Counted from the first letter of the stretch, positions 17,396-27,682 are shown. The stretch is 64,000 nucleotides of DNA from Rhizobium sp. Root274 (GCF_001429245.1 NZ_LMJE01000001.1:1607564-1671563), one strand, 5' to 3'. The notes: a model not told the origin generated them from the letters alone. Made by a program: numbers and translations.

Positions 17396-18265
17396 TTACT
17401 GGCTCTTTGCGTCGCTGACGGTCATCACGGTGTAGAAGACCCATGACATCAGCAGGATGATCAGGAAGTAGATGATCGACATGGCGGCTGCCGGGCCGAG
17501 GTCGAACTGGCCGACGGCCATCTTGACGAGGTCGATCGACAGGAAGGTGGTGGAATTGCCAGGGCCACCGCCGGTGACGACAAAGGGTTCGGTGTAGATC
17601 ATGAATGAGTCCATGAAGCGGAGCAGGACTGCGATCAAAAGCACGCGCTTCATCTTCGGCAGCTGGATGTAGCGGAAGACGGAGAAGCGCGAGGCACCGT
17701 CGATTTTCGCTGCCTGATAATAGGCATCGGGGATTGAGACGAGACCGGCATAGCACAGCAGCACGACAAGGCTGGTCCAGTGCCAGACATCCATGGCGAT
17801 GACCGTGATCCACGCGTCGACCGGATCCTGCGTCAGGTTGTAGTCGACGCCCATGGCGTTCAGAACGTAGCCGAGAAGACCGATGTCGACACGGCCGAAG
17901 ACCTGCCAGATGGTGCCGACGACGTTCCACGGGATAAGCAGCGGTAGTGCCATCAGAACGAGGCAGACCGGTACCCCTAAGCCCTTTTTCGGCATGTTGA
18001 GCGCGATCAGGATGCCGAGCGGCACTTCGATCGCCAGGATGATCATCGAGAAGATCATGTTGCGGCCGAGCGCATTCCAGAAGCGGTCGGAAGACAGGAT
18101 CTCGGTGAACCAATCGGTGCCGGCCCAGAAAAACTCGTTGTTTCCGAAGGTGTCCTGAACGGAATAGTTCACCACGGTCATCAGCGGGATCACGGCCGAG
18201 AAGGCCACCAGCAGCAGGACCGGAATGACCATGAACCAGGCCCTGTTGTTCCAGGTCTTTTCCAT
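17396..18265 (-). CDS. glpP: Glycerol ABC transporter, permease
   Basis: A 289-residue MalF-type permease with six hydrophobic segments; the first is WFMVIPVLLLVAFSAVIPL near residues 10-28. The EAA loop SIPDAYYQAAKIDGASRFSVF is visible near residues 196-216. It pairs with GlpQ. Its ATG is 2 bases after the stop of glpT, indicating tight coupling. Confidence 0.92.
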   Translation of the reverse strand: MEKTWNNRAWFMVIPVLLLVAFSAVIPLMTVVNYSVQDTFGNNEFFWAGTDWFTEILSSDRFWNALGRNMIFSMIILAIEVPLGILIALNMPKKGLGVPVCLVLMALPLLIPWNVVGTIWQVFGRVDIGLLGYVLNAMGVDYNLTQDPVDAWITVIAMDVWHWTSLVVLLCYAGLVSIPDAYYQAAKIDGASRFSVFRYIQLPKMKRVLLIAVLLRFMDSFMIYTEPFVVTGGGPGNSTTFLSIDLVKMAVGQFDLGPAAAMSIIYFLIILLMSWVFYTVMTVSDAKSQ

Positions 18266-18267
18266 TG

Positions 18268-19338
<1,071 letters not shown>

Positions 19339-19350
19339 GTCGGTCCTCCC

Positions 19351-20430
19351 TCACGCTGCCAGTTCGGGCGCGACGCCAAGGGCGCGGCCCTCGGCACCGA
19401 AGGCCATCAGGTGTCGGGTATCGACATAGACATCAATGTCGCGGTCGGGTTCAATGTCGTGGATGCCATGCTCGAGGATGACCCAGCGGGCATTGCCATA
19501 TTCGACGTGGATGAAGCTTTCCGATCCGGCAATCTCGGAGACCAGCGTCCTTGCCTTGACCGCGACGGCCCCGGTTGGTGCTGATAGGGACAAGTGGTGC
19601 GGGTGGAAGGCGATGGTGACGGGGCCGTCCGGCACGGCTGCCAGATGGGCGGGAACCGACAGAACCGCCTGCCCTTCGCGCTGGAACTGGCCGCCGACTT
19701 TCGTGACGTCGAGCGTGTTGAGCGGTGGATCCGCGAAGATCCGCGCCGACGCCAGATCGGAAGGCTTGCGATAGACGGAGATGGTGCTGCCAAACTGGGT
19801 GATGCGGCCTTCGCTGAGCGTGGCGGTGTTGCCGCCGAGCAGAAGGGCTTCCGAGGGTTCGGTCGTGGCGTAGACGAAGATCGCACCGGATTCGGCGAAG
19901 ATCTTCGGCAGTTCTTCGCGCAGTTCCTCACGCAGCTTGTAGTCGAGATTTGCGAGCGGCTCGTCGAGCAGGACCAGATTGGCCTTCTTGACGATGGCGC
20001 GGGCGAGCGCCGTGCGCTGCTGCTGGCCGCCGGAAAGGTTGAGCGGCGTGCGGTCGAGATAGGGAGTAAGCCGCAGCAGGTCGGCCGCCTTGCGGACCTC
20101 CTGATCAATCGTCGCCTGATCCACGCCCTTGACCCGCATCGGCGAGGCGATGTTCTCGTAGACGGTCAGCGCGGGATAATTGATGAACTGCTGGTAGACC
20201 ATGGCGATCTGGCGCTTCTGTACCGGCACACCGGTGACGTCGACGCCATCGAAGAAGACGCTGCCGGAGGTGGGCTTGTCGAGGCCCGCCATGAGGCGCA
20301 TCAGCGAGGTCTTGCCCGAAAGCGTGGGGCCGAGCAGGACGTTCAGCGTACCCCGCTGCAACGTCAGATCGGTCGGGTGAATGTGATAATCCACCCCCAC
20401 CATTTTCGAGACTTTACGCAGTTCCAACAT
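19351..20430 (-). CDS. glpS: Glycerol ABC transporter, ATP-binding protein
   Basis: A 359-residue ABC ATPase. Walker A is GPTLSGKTS, unusual in having TLS in place of the usual SGC/NGA residues. The signature LSGGQQQRTALARAI is canonical and Walker B reads LVLLDEPLANLD. The H-loop position reads YATTEPSEAL, with Thr replacing the switch His. GlpS thus combines a good signature with a poor H-loop while GlpT has the reverse, a pattern of an asymmetric heterodimer. The start at 20430 (MLELRKVSKM) is preferred because AGGA precedes this ATG; the longer frame needs a TTG at 20451. Confidence 0.9.
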   Translation of the reverse strand: MLELRKVSKMVGVDYHIHPTDLTLQRGTLNVLLGPTLSGKTSLMRLMAGLDKPTSGSVFFDGVDVTGVPVQKRQIAMVYQQFINYPALTVYENIASPMRVKGVDQATIDQEVRKAADLLRLTPYLDRTPLNLSGGQQQRTALARAIVKKANLVLLDEPLANLDYKLREELREELPKIFAESGAIFVYATTEPSEALLLGGNTATLSEGRITQFGSTISVYRKPSDLASARIFADPPLNTLDVTKVGGQFQREGQAVLSVPAHLAAVPDGPVTIAFHPHHLSLSAPTGAVAVKARTLVSEIAGSESFIHVEYGNARWVILEHGIHDIEPDRDIDVYVDTRHLMAFGAEGRALGVAPELAA

Positions 20431-20475
20431 GTTTCCTCGGGCCTCCTCCAAACCGTCGGTATCGTCATTATGGCC

Positions 20476-21984
20476 TCAAGCCGCAGCCATCAGCCCCATG
20501 TAACCTTCAAGCCCTTCCGCCTCCTCCGGCGTCAGGAACAAACCTTGCTTCGTTCGGCGCCACAGCACGTCTTCTGCCGTCACTGCCCATTCCCGCTCGA
20601 TCAGCCAGCGAACCTCGGCCTCGTAAAGTGTGCCGCCAAAATAGCGTCCCAGATCTTCGATCTTCCGGGCGGCGCCGAGAATGGTGTTGGCATCGGTGCC
20701 GTAACAGCGGATCAGCCGCTCGGCATGCGCCCTTTGCAGGAAAGGATAGGCGTTCAGCAGTTTTGCAACGGTCGGCTCGTATGCGGTGACTGCAAAATCG
20801 CCGCCGGGCAATGTGCTGGCGGCCGTCCAGGACGCGCCCTTTTCCCCGATTGTCTCACCGATTTTTTCCAACGCATGTTCGGCGAGACGGCGATAGGTCG
20901 TGAGCTTGCCACCGAAGACGTTGAGCAGGGGCGCATCGCCCTCCTTGCCCTCGACCTTCAGGACGTAATCGCGGGTGGCTTCCTGCGCCTTCGAGGCGCC
21001 GTCATCGAACAGCGGTCGGACTGCCGAGTAGCTCCAGACGATATCGCCGGGCAGCACGGGTTCCTGGAAATATTCGCTGGCGGCACCACAGAGGTAGTCC
21101 ACCTCTTCGGCGCTGATGCGCACATCCTTCGGGTCGTCGGTGTAGTCGCGATCGGTGGTGCCGATCAGGGTGAAGTCGCGCTCATAGGGAATGGCAAAAA
21201 TGATGCGGTTATCAGGGTTCTGGAAGAAGTAGGCGCGCGCATCGTTGAACTTCTTCTTCACGATGATGTGGCTGCCCTGCACCAGGCGGACGTTGTGGAC
21301 ATTGTTGCGGCCGAAGGCGCCGGCGAGCACCTGATCGACCCAGGGGCCTGCGGCGTTCACCAGCATGCGGGCGCGGTGCGTGGAAACGGATCCATCGCGC
21401 TTGCGGGTGGTGATGACCCAGATACCGTCCTCGCGCTTGGCCGAGGTGACGCGCGAGCGGCTGAGGATGGTTGCGCCACGAATTTCGGCATCGCGGGCGT
21501 TCAAGACGACCATGCGCGCATCATCGACCCAGCCGTCGGAATATTCGAATGCCTTTGAAAAGATCGGCTTCAGCGGCTTGCCGGCGGGATCGCGGCGGAG
21601 ATCGAGCGTTCGCGTGGCTGGCAAGAGCTTGCGACCACCCAGATGGTCATACAGGAAAAGGCCGAGCCGAATGAGCCAGGCGGGGCGGATGCCGCCCTTC
21701 TGGAAGGGCAGGACGAAACGCAGCGGCCAGATGACGTGCGGCGCCATGGCCCAAAGAACTTCGCGTTCCATTAGCGCTTCGCGCACAAGACGGAATTCGT
21801 AATGCTCGAGATAACGCAGGCCGCCATGGATCAGCTTGGTGGCACCAGACGATGTGCCGGAGGCGAAATCGTTCATTTCCGCCAGGGCAACGGAGTAACC
21901 ACGACCGGCCGCATCACGTGCGATCCCGGTTCCATTGATCCCGCCACCGATCACAAACAGATCGTAGATAGGCTGCCCTGACAT
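20476..21984 (-). CDS. glpD: Aerobic glycerol-3-phosphate dehydrogenase
   Basis: A 502-residue FAD-dependent dehydrogenase that oxidises glycerol-3-phosphate to dihydroxyacetone phosphate at the inner membrane and passes electrons to quinone. FAD binding is shown by YDLFVIGGGINGTGIARDA at the N-terminus. The GTSSGATKLIHGGLRYLE block is diagnostic for GlpD/GlpA. It is the first structural gene after glpR and starts with ATG after GGGGAGGAA. Three helically phased AAA(T)CGAAA repeats lie 60-90 bases upstream of the start and are the likely GlpR operators. Confidence 0.95.
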   Translation of the reverse strand: MSGQPIYDLFVIGGGINGTGIARDAAGRGYSVALAEMNDFASGTSSGATKLIHGGLRYLEHYEFRLVREALMEREVLWAMAPHVIWPLRFVLPFQKGGIRPAWLIRLGLFLYDHLGGRKLLPATRTLDLRRDPAGKPLKPIFSKAFEYSDGWVDDARMVVLNARDAEIRGATILSRSRVTSAKREDGIWVITTRKRDGSVSTHRARMLVNAAGPWVDQVLAGAFGRNNVHNVRLVQGSHIIVKKKFNDARAYFFQNPDNRIIFAIPYERDFTLIGTTDRDYTDDPKDVRISAEEVDYLCGAASEYFQEPVLPGDIVWSYSAVRPLFDDGASKAQEATRDYVLKVEGKEGDAPLLNVFGGKLTTYRRLAEHALEKIGETIGEKGASWTAASTLPGGDFAVTAYEPTVAKLLNAYPFLQRAHAERLIRCYGTDANTILGAARKIEDLGRYFGGTLYEAEVRWLIEREWAVTAEDVLWRRTKQGLFLTPEEAEGLEGYMGLMAAA

Positions 21985-22042
21985 CTTTCCTCCCCGTTTT
22001 CGCAGCGCAGCATTTGCTGCAATAGCGAAAGCATGGATATCT

Positions 22043-22073
22043 AAATCGAAATTTAAACGAATGTCAAACGAAA
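22043..22073 (-). promoter_or_regulatory. Candidate GlpR operator array upstream of glpD
   Basis: Three related repeats lie between glpR and glpD: AAATCGAAA (22043-22051), AAACGAA (22055-22061) and AAACGAAA (22066-22073), starting 12 and 11 bases apart, about one helical turn each. The same AAACGAAA word occurs as an inverted pair before glpR. The core TTCG matches what DeoR/GlpR-type repressors recognise. Confidence 0.6.
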
Positions 22074-22074
22074 G

Positions 22075-22869
22075 TTAAGGAGCGTCCGGGTTGGGTTCGA
22101 TGACAGCGGTTTCAATCATTCGGACGTCGTTTTCGCCACAGATCAATCGGATGCTGTCGGAGGGACAATGATCGGTAATGAAGGTCTGAACCTGGGAAAT
22201 ATGGCCAATGCGCACCGGTGCCGTTCGCTCGAACTTGGAGGCATCAGAGACGAGAATAACATGGCGCGCATTGGCGATAATGGCCTGGGCCACTTTCACT
22301 TCGCGGAAATCGAAATCGAGCAGCGCGCCATCGGCATCAATGGCGGAGACGCCGATCACGGCGAAATCCACCTTGAACTGACGGATGAAATCAACAGCCG
22401 CCTCGCCTACAATGCCGCCATCGGAGCCACGCACGACACCGCCCGCGATGACCACCTCGATCGAGGGAAATACCCGCAAGCGATTGGCGACGTTGATGTT
22501 ATTCGTGATGACCATCAACTCCTTGTGGTCGACGAGTGCGTCCCCCACGGCCTCGGTTGTGGTGCCGATATTGATGAAGAGCGAGGAATTGTCGGGAATG
22601 AGATCGGCTGCGGCGCGACCGATGGCCTGTTTCTCCGTGGCGGCCATGGAGCGGCGCGCTTCGTATTTGACGTTTTCGTTTCCGGTCGGGAATACGGCGC
22701 CTCCGTGGATTCGGTTCAAGGCCCTGATATCGCACAGGTCATTGAGATCCTTGCGGATCGTCTGCGGCGTGACCGCAAAGCGAGCCGCCAGTTCATCCAC
22801 GAGAACGCGCCCATATTCCTTGGCGAGCGCCATGATTTCCGTCTGTCGCGCCGAAAGTAGCATCTCCAT
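22075..22869 (-). CDS. glpR: Glycerol regulon repressor, DeoR family
   Basis: A 264-residue DeoR-family regulator. The N-terminal helix-turn-helix (RQTEIMALAKEYGRVLVDELA, then FAVTPQTIRKDL) and the IHGGAV linker are followed by the sugar-phosphate-binding domain with INIGTTTEAVGDAL and ITNNINVA. The ligand is expected to be glycerol-3-phosphate. It is upstream of and co-oriented with glpD, so it probably controls both itself and the glp operon. An alternative ATG lies two codons downstream (22863). Confidence 0.9.
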   Translation of the reverse strand: MEMLLSARQTEIMALAKEYGRVLVDELAARFAVTPQTIRKDLNDLCDIRALNRIHGGAVFPTGNENVKYEARRSMAATEKQAIGRAAADLIPDNSSLFINIGTTTEAVGDALVDHKELMVITNNINVANRLRVFPSIEVVIAGGVVRGSDGGIVGEAAVDFIRQFKVDFAVIGVSAIDADGALLDFDFREVKVAQAIIANARHVILVSDASKFERTAPVRIGHISQVQTFITDHCPSDSIRLICGENDVRMIETAVIEPNPDAP

Positions 22870-22878
22870 CCCCTACTC

Positions 22879-22911
22879 TTTCGTTTTTCTTCAACCTAAG
22901 TCAAAACGAAA
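22879..22911. promoter_or_regulatory. Inverted repeat upstream of glpR, candidate GlpR operator
   Basis: TTTCGTTTT (22879-22887) and AAAACGAAA (22903-22911) form a perfect 9-bp inverted repeat with a 15-base spacer, 10 bases upstream of the glpR start. The half-site word recurs in the array upstream of glpD, which supports autoregulation. Confidence 0.6.
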
Positions 22912-22939
22912 CAAGGGCAACAGAAATTTCACGAGGGCT

Positions 22940-23950
22940 TCAGCAACGTCTCAGAAGGAGGATGAAGGAGAAGCCACCGACGAGGCCGGTGATCACACCG
23001 ATCGGCACGTCTTCCGGCGCCATGATCGTGCGGGAGACGACGTCGGCGAGGATGAGCACCACGGCGCCGACCAAGGCGGACAGGGGAATGACGCGAACAT
23101 TGTCGCTGCCGCCGGTGAGGCGGACGAAATGGGGGACGAGTAGGCCGACGAAACCGATGGCCCCGGAGAAGGCGACCATGACGCCGGTGAGCAGTGCCGT
23201 CACGATGAAGAGTTCGGCCCTGAAGCGGGCGACCGGCACGCCAAGCGTGGCCGCCGTTTCGTCCCCCATGGCAAGCGCGTTGATTTCCCGGGCCCGCAGG
23301 ACGAGGAAGACGAGGGAGGCGGTGAGCGTGACGGCCGGGTAGGCAAGGTGGCTCCATTCGGCGAGGCCAAGGCCACCAAGCATCCAGAAGATGACCGTGT
23401 GGGCGGCACGAGGATCGCCGAGGAAGATCGCGAGATTGCCGAGCGACGTGGCGATGAAAGCGACTGCCACGCCCGACAGGACCAGCCGGTCCGGGGCAGC
23501 GCCGGTCATGCGGGTGACGGCGACCACGGCCATGGTGGCGCCGAGCGCGCCTGCAAAGGCGAACAGGGGCACAGTGATCACGCCGAAGATCAGGCCGGTG
23601 TGCAGAAGTGCGATAATCGCGCCGAGGGCGCCGCCGGAGGATACGCCGAGCAGGTGCGGGTCGGCGAGTGGATTGCGGGTGATCGACTGGAGCACGGCGC
23701 CAACGACGGCCAAACCAGCGCCGACCAGAGCGGCGAGCAGGACGCGGGGCAGACGCACTTCCCAGACGATGCTGTCACGGCCGGCGGACCAGGTCTGCTC
23801 GAAGAGGTCGGGCGCGACGTGGTGGCCGAGGATCGACCAGACGGTCCCCACGGGGATGCGTGCCGAGCCGAGCGATACGCCGAGCGTGACGCAGAGGACC
23901 AGCAGGCCGAGAGCGCCTGCCGTCCAGATCAATATCCTGCTGCCGCGCAT
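22940..23950 (-). CDS. BtuC/FecCD-type ABC transporter permease
   Basis: A 336-residue membrane protein of the FecCD family with about ten hydrophobic segments. Family landmarks are RLPRVLLAALVGAGLAVVGAVLQ near residue 50, NPLADPHLLGVSSGGALGA near 75-95, and GFVGLLVPHFVRLTGG near 265. It imports corrinoids or ferric siderophores together with the ATPase and binding protein. The cobalamin riboswitch heading the operon makes vitamin B12 or a precursor the likely substrate. It is the last gene, 67 bases after the binding-protein gene. Confidence 0.88.
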   Translation of the reverse strand: MRGSRILIWTAGALGLLVLCVTLGVSLGSARIPVGTVWSILGHHVAPDLFEQTWSAGRDSIVWEVRLPRVLLAALVGAGLAVVGAVLQSITRNPLADPHLLGVSSGGALGAIIALLHTGLIFGVITVPLFAFAGALGATMAVVAVTRMTGAAPDRLVLSGVAVAFIATSLGNLAIFLGDPRAAHTVIFWMLGGLGLAEWSHLAYPAVTLTASLVFLVLRAREINALAMGDETAATLGVPVARFRAELFIVTALLTGVMVAFSGAIGFVGLLVPHFVRLTGGSDNVRVIPLSALVGAVVLILADVVSRTIMAPEDVPIGVITGLVGGFSFILLLRRC

Positions 23951-24017
23951 GCTGTTTTAATCCTGATTGGGTGACCCGATCGACCGCAGAGCTGCGGCTC
24001 GGTGTCAGTCGATGTGC

Positions 24018-24977
24018 TTACATGTTGCGCGGGTGAAAGGCTTCGGCGAGGCGTTCGATTGCCGCAACATTGCGCGGCCCCGGCGTGGCTTCGACGTAAG
24101 CGAGTACGACGAAGCGATCCGCCTTGACGGCTTCGAGGTTCTTGAACGCAGGGTTCTCCTTCATGAAGGCGATTTTCTGCTCGGCGGTGACGTCGCCGTA
24201 GTCAACGATGACGATGACTTGCGGGTTGCGGTCGATCACCGGCTCCCAGGAGACCTCTGTCCAGCTTTTCTCGACGTCATCCATGATGTTGATGCCGCCA
24301 GCGGCTTCGATCATGGCTGTCGGGATGCCGAAGCGGCCTGAGGTGAAGGGCTTTTCGTTGCCGGAATCATAGACGAAGACGCGGACAGGTTCCTTGACGG
24401 TGCCGATCCGCTCCTGGATTTTTGCCAAATCGCTTTTGTAGCCGGCGACGAGTGCTTCCGCACGGTCTTCGACGCCGAAGATACGGCCGAGATTGAGGAG
24501 ATCGACGAACATGTCGTCCATGGTCGGCTTGGCCTTGGCCATGATGTGGCTGCAGGATTCGGTCAGTTCATAGACCTTGATGCCAAAGGGGCTCAGCGTC
24601 TCGGGCGTCACTTCGCCGCCGACCTTCATGCCGTAGTTCCAGCCGGCGAAATAGAAATCGGCATCCGCCTCAAGCAGGACTTCCTTGCTCGGATATTTGG
24701 GAGAGAGTTCGGGGAGTTCCTTCACACCCTCGCGCAGGCTCTCATCCAGCGTCTTCCAGCCGGAGATGCCGGTATAGCCAACCATATGGTCCTGCAGCTT
24801 CAGGGCCAGCATCATCTCGGTCAGATTGACGTCGTTGGAGACCGCCCGCTTCGGCGCCTCGTCGAAGGTGACATCACGGTCGCAGCTTTTCACCGTGACG
24901 GGAAAGGCTGCGGCTGTGGAAGCGGCCAGAACGGCAGCGAAAAGAGTGGCGGCGGAGAGCAGACGGGGCGTCAACAT
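24018..24977 (-). CDS. BtuF/FepB-like substrate-binding protein
   Basis: A 319-residue periplasmic protein with a Sec signal (cleavage after AAA near residue 24). The mature protein follows the class III binding-protein plan: an N-lobe with RAVSNDVNLTEMMLAL, a long central helix, and a C-lobe with NPQVIVIVDYGDVTAEQK. Two cysteines (in VKSCDRDV and ESCSHIM) could form a disulfide. It delivers substrate to the FecCD permease; corrinoid is inferred from the upstream riboswitch. Confidence 0.87.
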   Translation of the reverse strand: MLTPRLLSAATLFAAVLAASTAAAFPVTVKSCDRDVTFDEAPKRAVSNDVNLTEMMLALKLQDHMVGYTGISGWKTLDESLREGVKELPELSPKYPSKEVLLEADADFYFAGWNYGMKVGGEVTPETLSPFGIKVYELTESCSHIMAKAKPTMDDMFVDLLNLGRIFGVEDRAEALVAGYKSDLAKIQERIGTVKEPVRVFVYDSGNEKPFTSGRFGIPTAMIEAAGGINIMDDVEKSWTEVSWEPVIDRNPQVIVIVDYGDVTAEQKIAFMKENPAFKNLEAVKADRFVVLAYVEATPGPRNVAAIERLAEAFHPRNM

Positions 24978-24994
24978 GAGGGATTCTTTCGAAA

Positions 24995-25789
24995 TCAGGA
25001 ACTGGCAAGCGAGAATGAAAAACGGGAAAGACCGGCACCCGCCATGCGCTGACGCTCGGCAAGAACGCCAAAGGTGCCGGAGATGGCGTGATCGGTCAGG
25101 ACTTCGTCCGGATGGCCGAAGGCGGTCATGCGGCCAGACTGCATCAGTGCGACATGGGTGGCGAAATCGGCGGCCAGATTGATGTCGTGCAAGGTGGTGA
25201 CGATGGTCAGCCGCAGCGTGGCGAGCAGCGCCAGGATCTCGAGCTGATGACGGATGTCGAGATGGTTGGTGGGCTCGTCGAGAATGACGATCTCGGGGTT
25301 CTGCGCCAAAGCCCGTGCCACGAGGACGCGCTGCTTTTCGCCGCCGGACAGTGTGGAAAACTGACGGGAGGCAAGAGACAGCAGATCGAGATGTTCCAGC
25401 GCATGACGGGCTTCGTCGCGGTCCTGTGCGGTCCAGCCTGTCAGGCCCTCCCGCCAGGGCACGCGGCCCATCAGGACGACGTCCTGGACAGTGAAGGGGA
25501 AATCCGCTGGCATTTCCTGCAGAACGACGGCCACGCGGCGGGCAACCTGACGCGGGGTCAGATCCGCGATATCATGACCATCAATTTCCACCCTGCCTTC
25601 AAGCGGCGTGACGCCACGGTAGAGACAGCGCAGGAGGGTCGTCTTGCCGGCTCCATTCGGCCCGACAATGGCGAGACGATCTCCTCCTTCGACCGCAAAG
25701 GAGACATCGCGGATGAGAAACTGTGATGGCTTTGGTCCCCAGCCGAGGCCGGATGCCCTCACAGAGATGCCTTTGGTATCGCAGCTCAT
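24995..25789 (-). CDS. BtuD/FecE-type ABC transporter ATP-binding protein
   Basis: A 264-residue ABC ATPase. Walker A is GPNGAGKTT, signature LSGGEKQRVLVARAL, Walker B VILDEPTNHLD and H-loop TTLHD. The MGRVPWREGL segment between Walker A and signature is typical of iron/B12-type ATPases. It is the first gene after a roughly 200-base leader that follows the cobalamin riboswitch. The start ATG at 25789 is not preceded by a strong Shine-Dalgarno sequence (GGACGA), which suits riboswitch control of expression. Confidence 0.92.
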   Translation of the reverse strand: MSCDTKGISVRASGLGWGPKPSQFLIRDVSFAVEGGDRLAIVGPNGAGKTTLLRCLYRGVTPLEGRVEIDGHDIADLTPRQVARRVAVVLQEMPADFPFTVQDVVLMGRVPWREGLTGWTAQDRDEARHALEHLDLLSLASRQFSTLSGGEKQRVLVARALAQNPEIVILDEPTNHLDIRHQLEILALLATLRLTIVTTLHDINLAADFATHVALMQSGRMTAFGHPDEVLTDHAISGTFGVLAERQRMAGAGLSRFSFSLASS

Positions 25790-25995
25790 CGTCCAGCCCT
25801 CCCGGGCGGGAAGGCAGCCGTGGCGTTGCCCATTTCAGCAGACGCGCTGAAACTATCGCTGATGATGTCCGGCAAATCTTTCCTCCGCAGGACTTCTCCG
25901 GAGGCAAAATGGCACCCATGAACACGCGCCGAAAGCGCGGTTTGCAAGCCAGTTCGTATCCATCGGAACACCCCGTCCGCTACGTTCTTCTCTCT
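25790..25995 (-). other. Leader between cobalamin riboswitch and ABC operon
   Basis: About 200 bases separate the riboswitch from the ATPase start. A GC-rich hairpin is visible around 25890-25915 (CCTCCG with CGGAGG). Short reading frames starting near 25971 exist in two frames, but neither resembles CbtB or another known B12-linked small protein, so no gene is called. The leader may hold the expression platform. Confidence 0.4.
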
Positions 25996-26205
25996 GCTGA
26001 CGGCAGGTCTCCTGGCTCACGAATATGTGCTGTTCATCTGCCTTCCCACGATCTCTCGCAGTGGCCCGGCGCTTTCGCGCCGCGAGGATGAACGGCAATC
26101 CGCTTACAGTTGCGGGGGCAGCCACGGTCTTGGTCCCTTCAGGGTCTTCCGCACCGTGTTCCCTATTAATCCCCTCGAAGTCATCCGGTGGGGGAACCGT
26201 CCCCC
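25996..26205 (-). ncRNA. Cobalamin riboswitch
   Basis: Read on the minus strand the region contains the conserved cobalamin aptamer landmarks in order: AATAGGGAACACGGTG, then GCTGCCCCCGCAACTGTAAGC, and finally the B12 box GAGCCAGGAGACCTGCC (26002-26018). It lies upstream of a corrinoid-type ABC operon, which it should repress when adenosylcobalamin is abundant. The 5' boundary is approximate. Confidence 0.93.
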
Positions 26206-26315
26206 CATGAATAGAACCTCAGAGACAGACTGGTCAAGCAGATCCTGCGTCGCTCATCCGATATGTAATAACATTACATTCGTCAAGACGTTTTCTTTTT
26301 TTTCAGAAATGCGGA

Positions 26316-27611
26316 TCAATGAGGGTGCTGAGGATCTGCAGCAGATGACGGCATGATGTGCCCGACCGCATCCTCATCAATCAGCCGGGCGCCTCTTTGC
26401 CGGGTGGCATAGCGCCACAGCCACTGGATGCTGACAAGAAGGCGCTTTTCGAAATTGACCAGCAGCCAGACATGGACAATGGCCCAGAGAAACCAGGCAA
26501 ACCTGCCTTTCAGATGCCAGCGACCGAAGTCGAAGATGGCCGCGTTGCGACCGATGACGGCGGTGTTGCCGCGATTGTGGAAGGCGAAAGGCGGGGATAT
26601 CGCGCCGGTCAGCAGTTCTGCCTTCAGCGCCTTGCCCAGATAGAGCCCCTGCTGCTTTGCGACTTGCGCCAAAGCCGGTAGGGGCTTGCCGTCCGCATCG
26701 AGTGCAAGCGCAGTGTCGCCCAGTGCATAGATATCGGGCCGCCCGATAACAGCAAGACGGGGATCGACCGGGAGGCGCCCGGCGGGACCCGGCTCAACAC
26801 CCAACCAGCGGGCTGCCGGCGACGCCTTCACGCCCGCGCCCCAGACGATGCAACCGGCCGGCAGCCATTCGCCGGCCATTCGAATGCGGTCCGGTTCGAT
26901 GTCCTCGACCGCCGTCTTCAGGTGGATCTCTACTCCGATGCGGGTGAGGTAGGCGGCGGCATAATCGGAGAGGTCCTGAGGGAAGCTTGCGAGGATCCTT
27001 GGCCCTGCTTCTACGAGGAGCACACGAAACTGATCGCGTGACAGGCTGTCGAAATCCTTGGCAATCATGAAAGAGCCGAGCTCGGAGATGGCGCCGGCCA
27101 TCTCTACCCCAGTCGGCCCGCCGCCGACAATCACGCTGGTTAGAAGCCTGCGCTTCTCGGCCTCGTCCGTGCTGCGCTCGGCCTGTTCGAAGGCAAGCAG
27201 AAGGCGATGCCGTATCTGGCGGGCCTCGTGCACCGATTTGAGGCCCGGCGCATGGCGATGCCATTCGTCATGACCGAAGTAGTTGTATTCGGACCCTGTG
27301 GCGATGATCAGCCTGTCATAGGGAAGGCGGGCACCATCCGACAGCAGAATTGCCTTCCCCTCGCTATCGATCCCGTTCACCTCGCCCATCAGAACGCGAA
27401 TGTTGTCGTAGCGGGCCAGAGTACGGCGGATCGGCTCCGAAACGTCTGCGGGTGACAGGGCGGCTGTTGCCACCTGGTAGAGGAGCGGCTGGAACAGATT
27501 GTGGTTTCGACGGTCAACGACGGTCACGTCGATCTCGCTGTTTCCGAGCGCTTTTGCGCAGGCCAAACCGCCGAAGCCCGCCCCGATGATGACCACGCGT
27601 GGTTTCGTCAT
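26316..27611 (-). CDS. ndh: Type II NADH:quinone oxidoreductase
   Basis: A 431-residue NAD(P)/FAD-dependent oxidoreductase. Two dinucleotide folds are visible: VVIIGAGFGGLACAKAL at the N-terminus (FAD) and SVIVGGGPTGVEMAGAI near residue 165 (NADH). FQPLLYQVATAALSP is typical of NDH-2. The C-terminal GRWHLKGRFAWFLWAIVHVWLL is an amphipathic/hydrophobic membrane anchor. It should transfer electrons from NADH to quinone without proton pumping. It is a single-gene unit between the riboswitch region and a divergent small stress gene. Confidence 0.9.
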   Translation of the reverse strand: MTKPRVVIIGAGFGGLACAKALGNSEIDVTVVDRRNHNLFQPLLYQVATAALSPADVSEPIRRTLARYDNIRVLMGEVNGIDSEGKAILLSDGARLPYDRLIIATGSEYNYFGHDEWHRHAPGLKSVHEARQIRHRLLLAFEQAERSTDEAEKRRLLTSVIVGGGPTGVEMAGAISELGSFMIAKDFDSLSRDQFRVLLVEAGPRILASFPQDLSDYAAAYLTRIGVEIHLKTAVEDIEPDRIRMAGEWLPAGCIVWGAGVKASPAARWLGVEPGPAGRLPVDPRLAVIGRPDIYALGDTALALDADGKPLPALAQVAKQQGLYLGKALKAELLTGAISPPFAFHNRGNTAVIGRNAAIFDFGRWHLKGRFAWFLWAIVHVWLLVNFEKRLLVSIQWLWRYATRQRGARLIDEDAVGHIMPSSAADPQHPH

Positions 27612-27682
27612 GCCATGTCTTTCCCGATCGCTTCAGGTTCACAGTGCATTCGACAAACAGAGGCGAGGGGCGAATGTTCCTG

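Noticed and set aside
19594-21558. Very long open frame on the plus strand opposite glpD and glpS
   Set aside because: It is the antisense shadow of two confident genes in GC-rich DNA; the translation has no family features and no Shine-Dalgarno sequence.
25786-25971. 61-codon frame in the riboswitch leader, possible CbtB-like small protein
   Set aside because: No His-rich metal motif or membrane segment, no clear ribosome binding site, and two frames compete.
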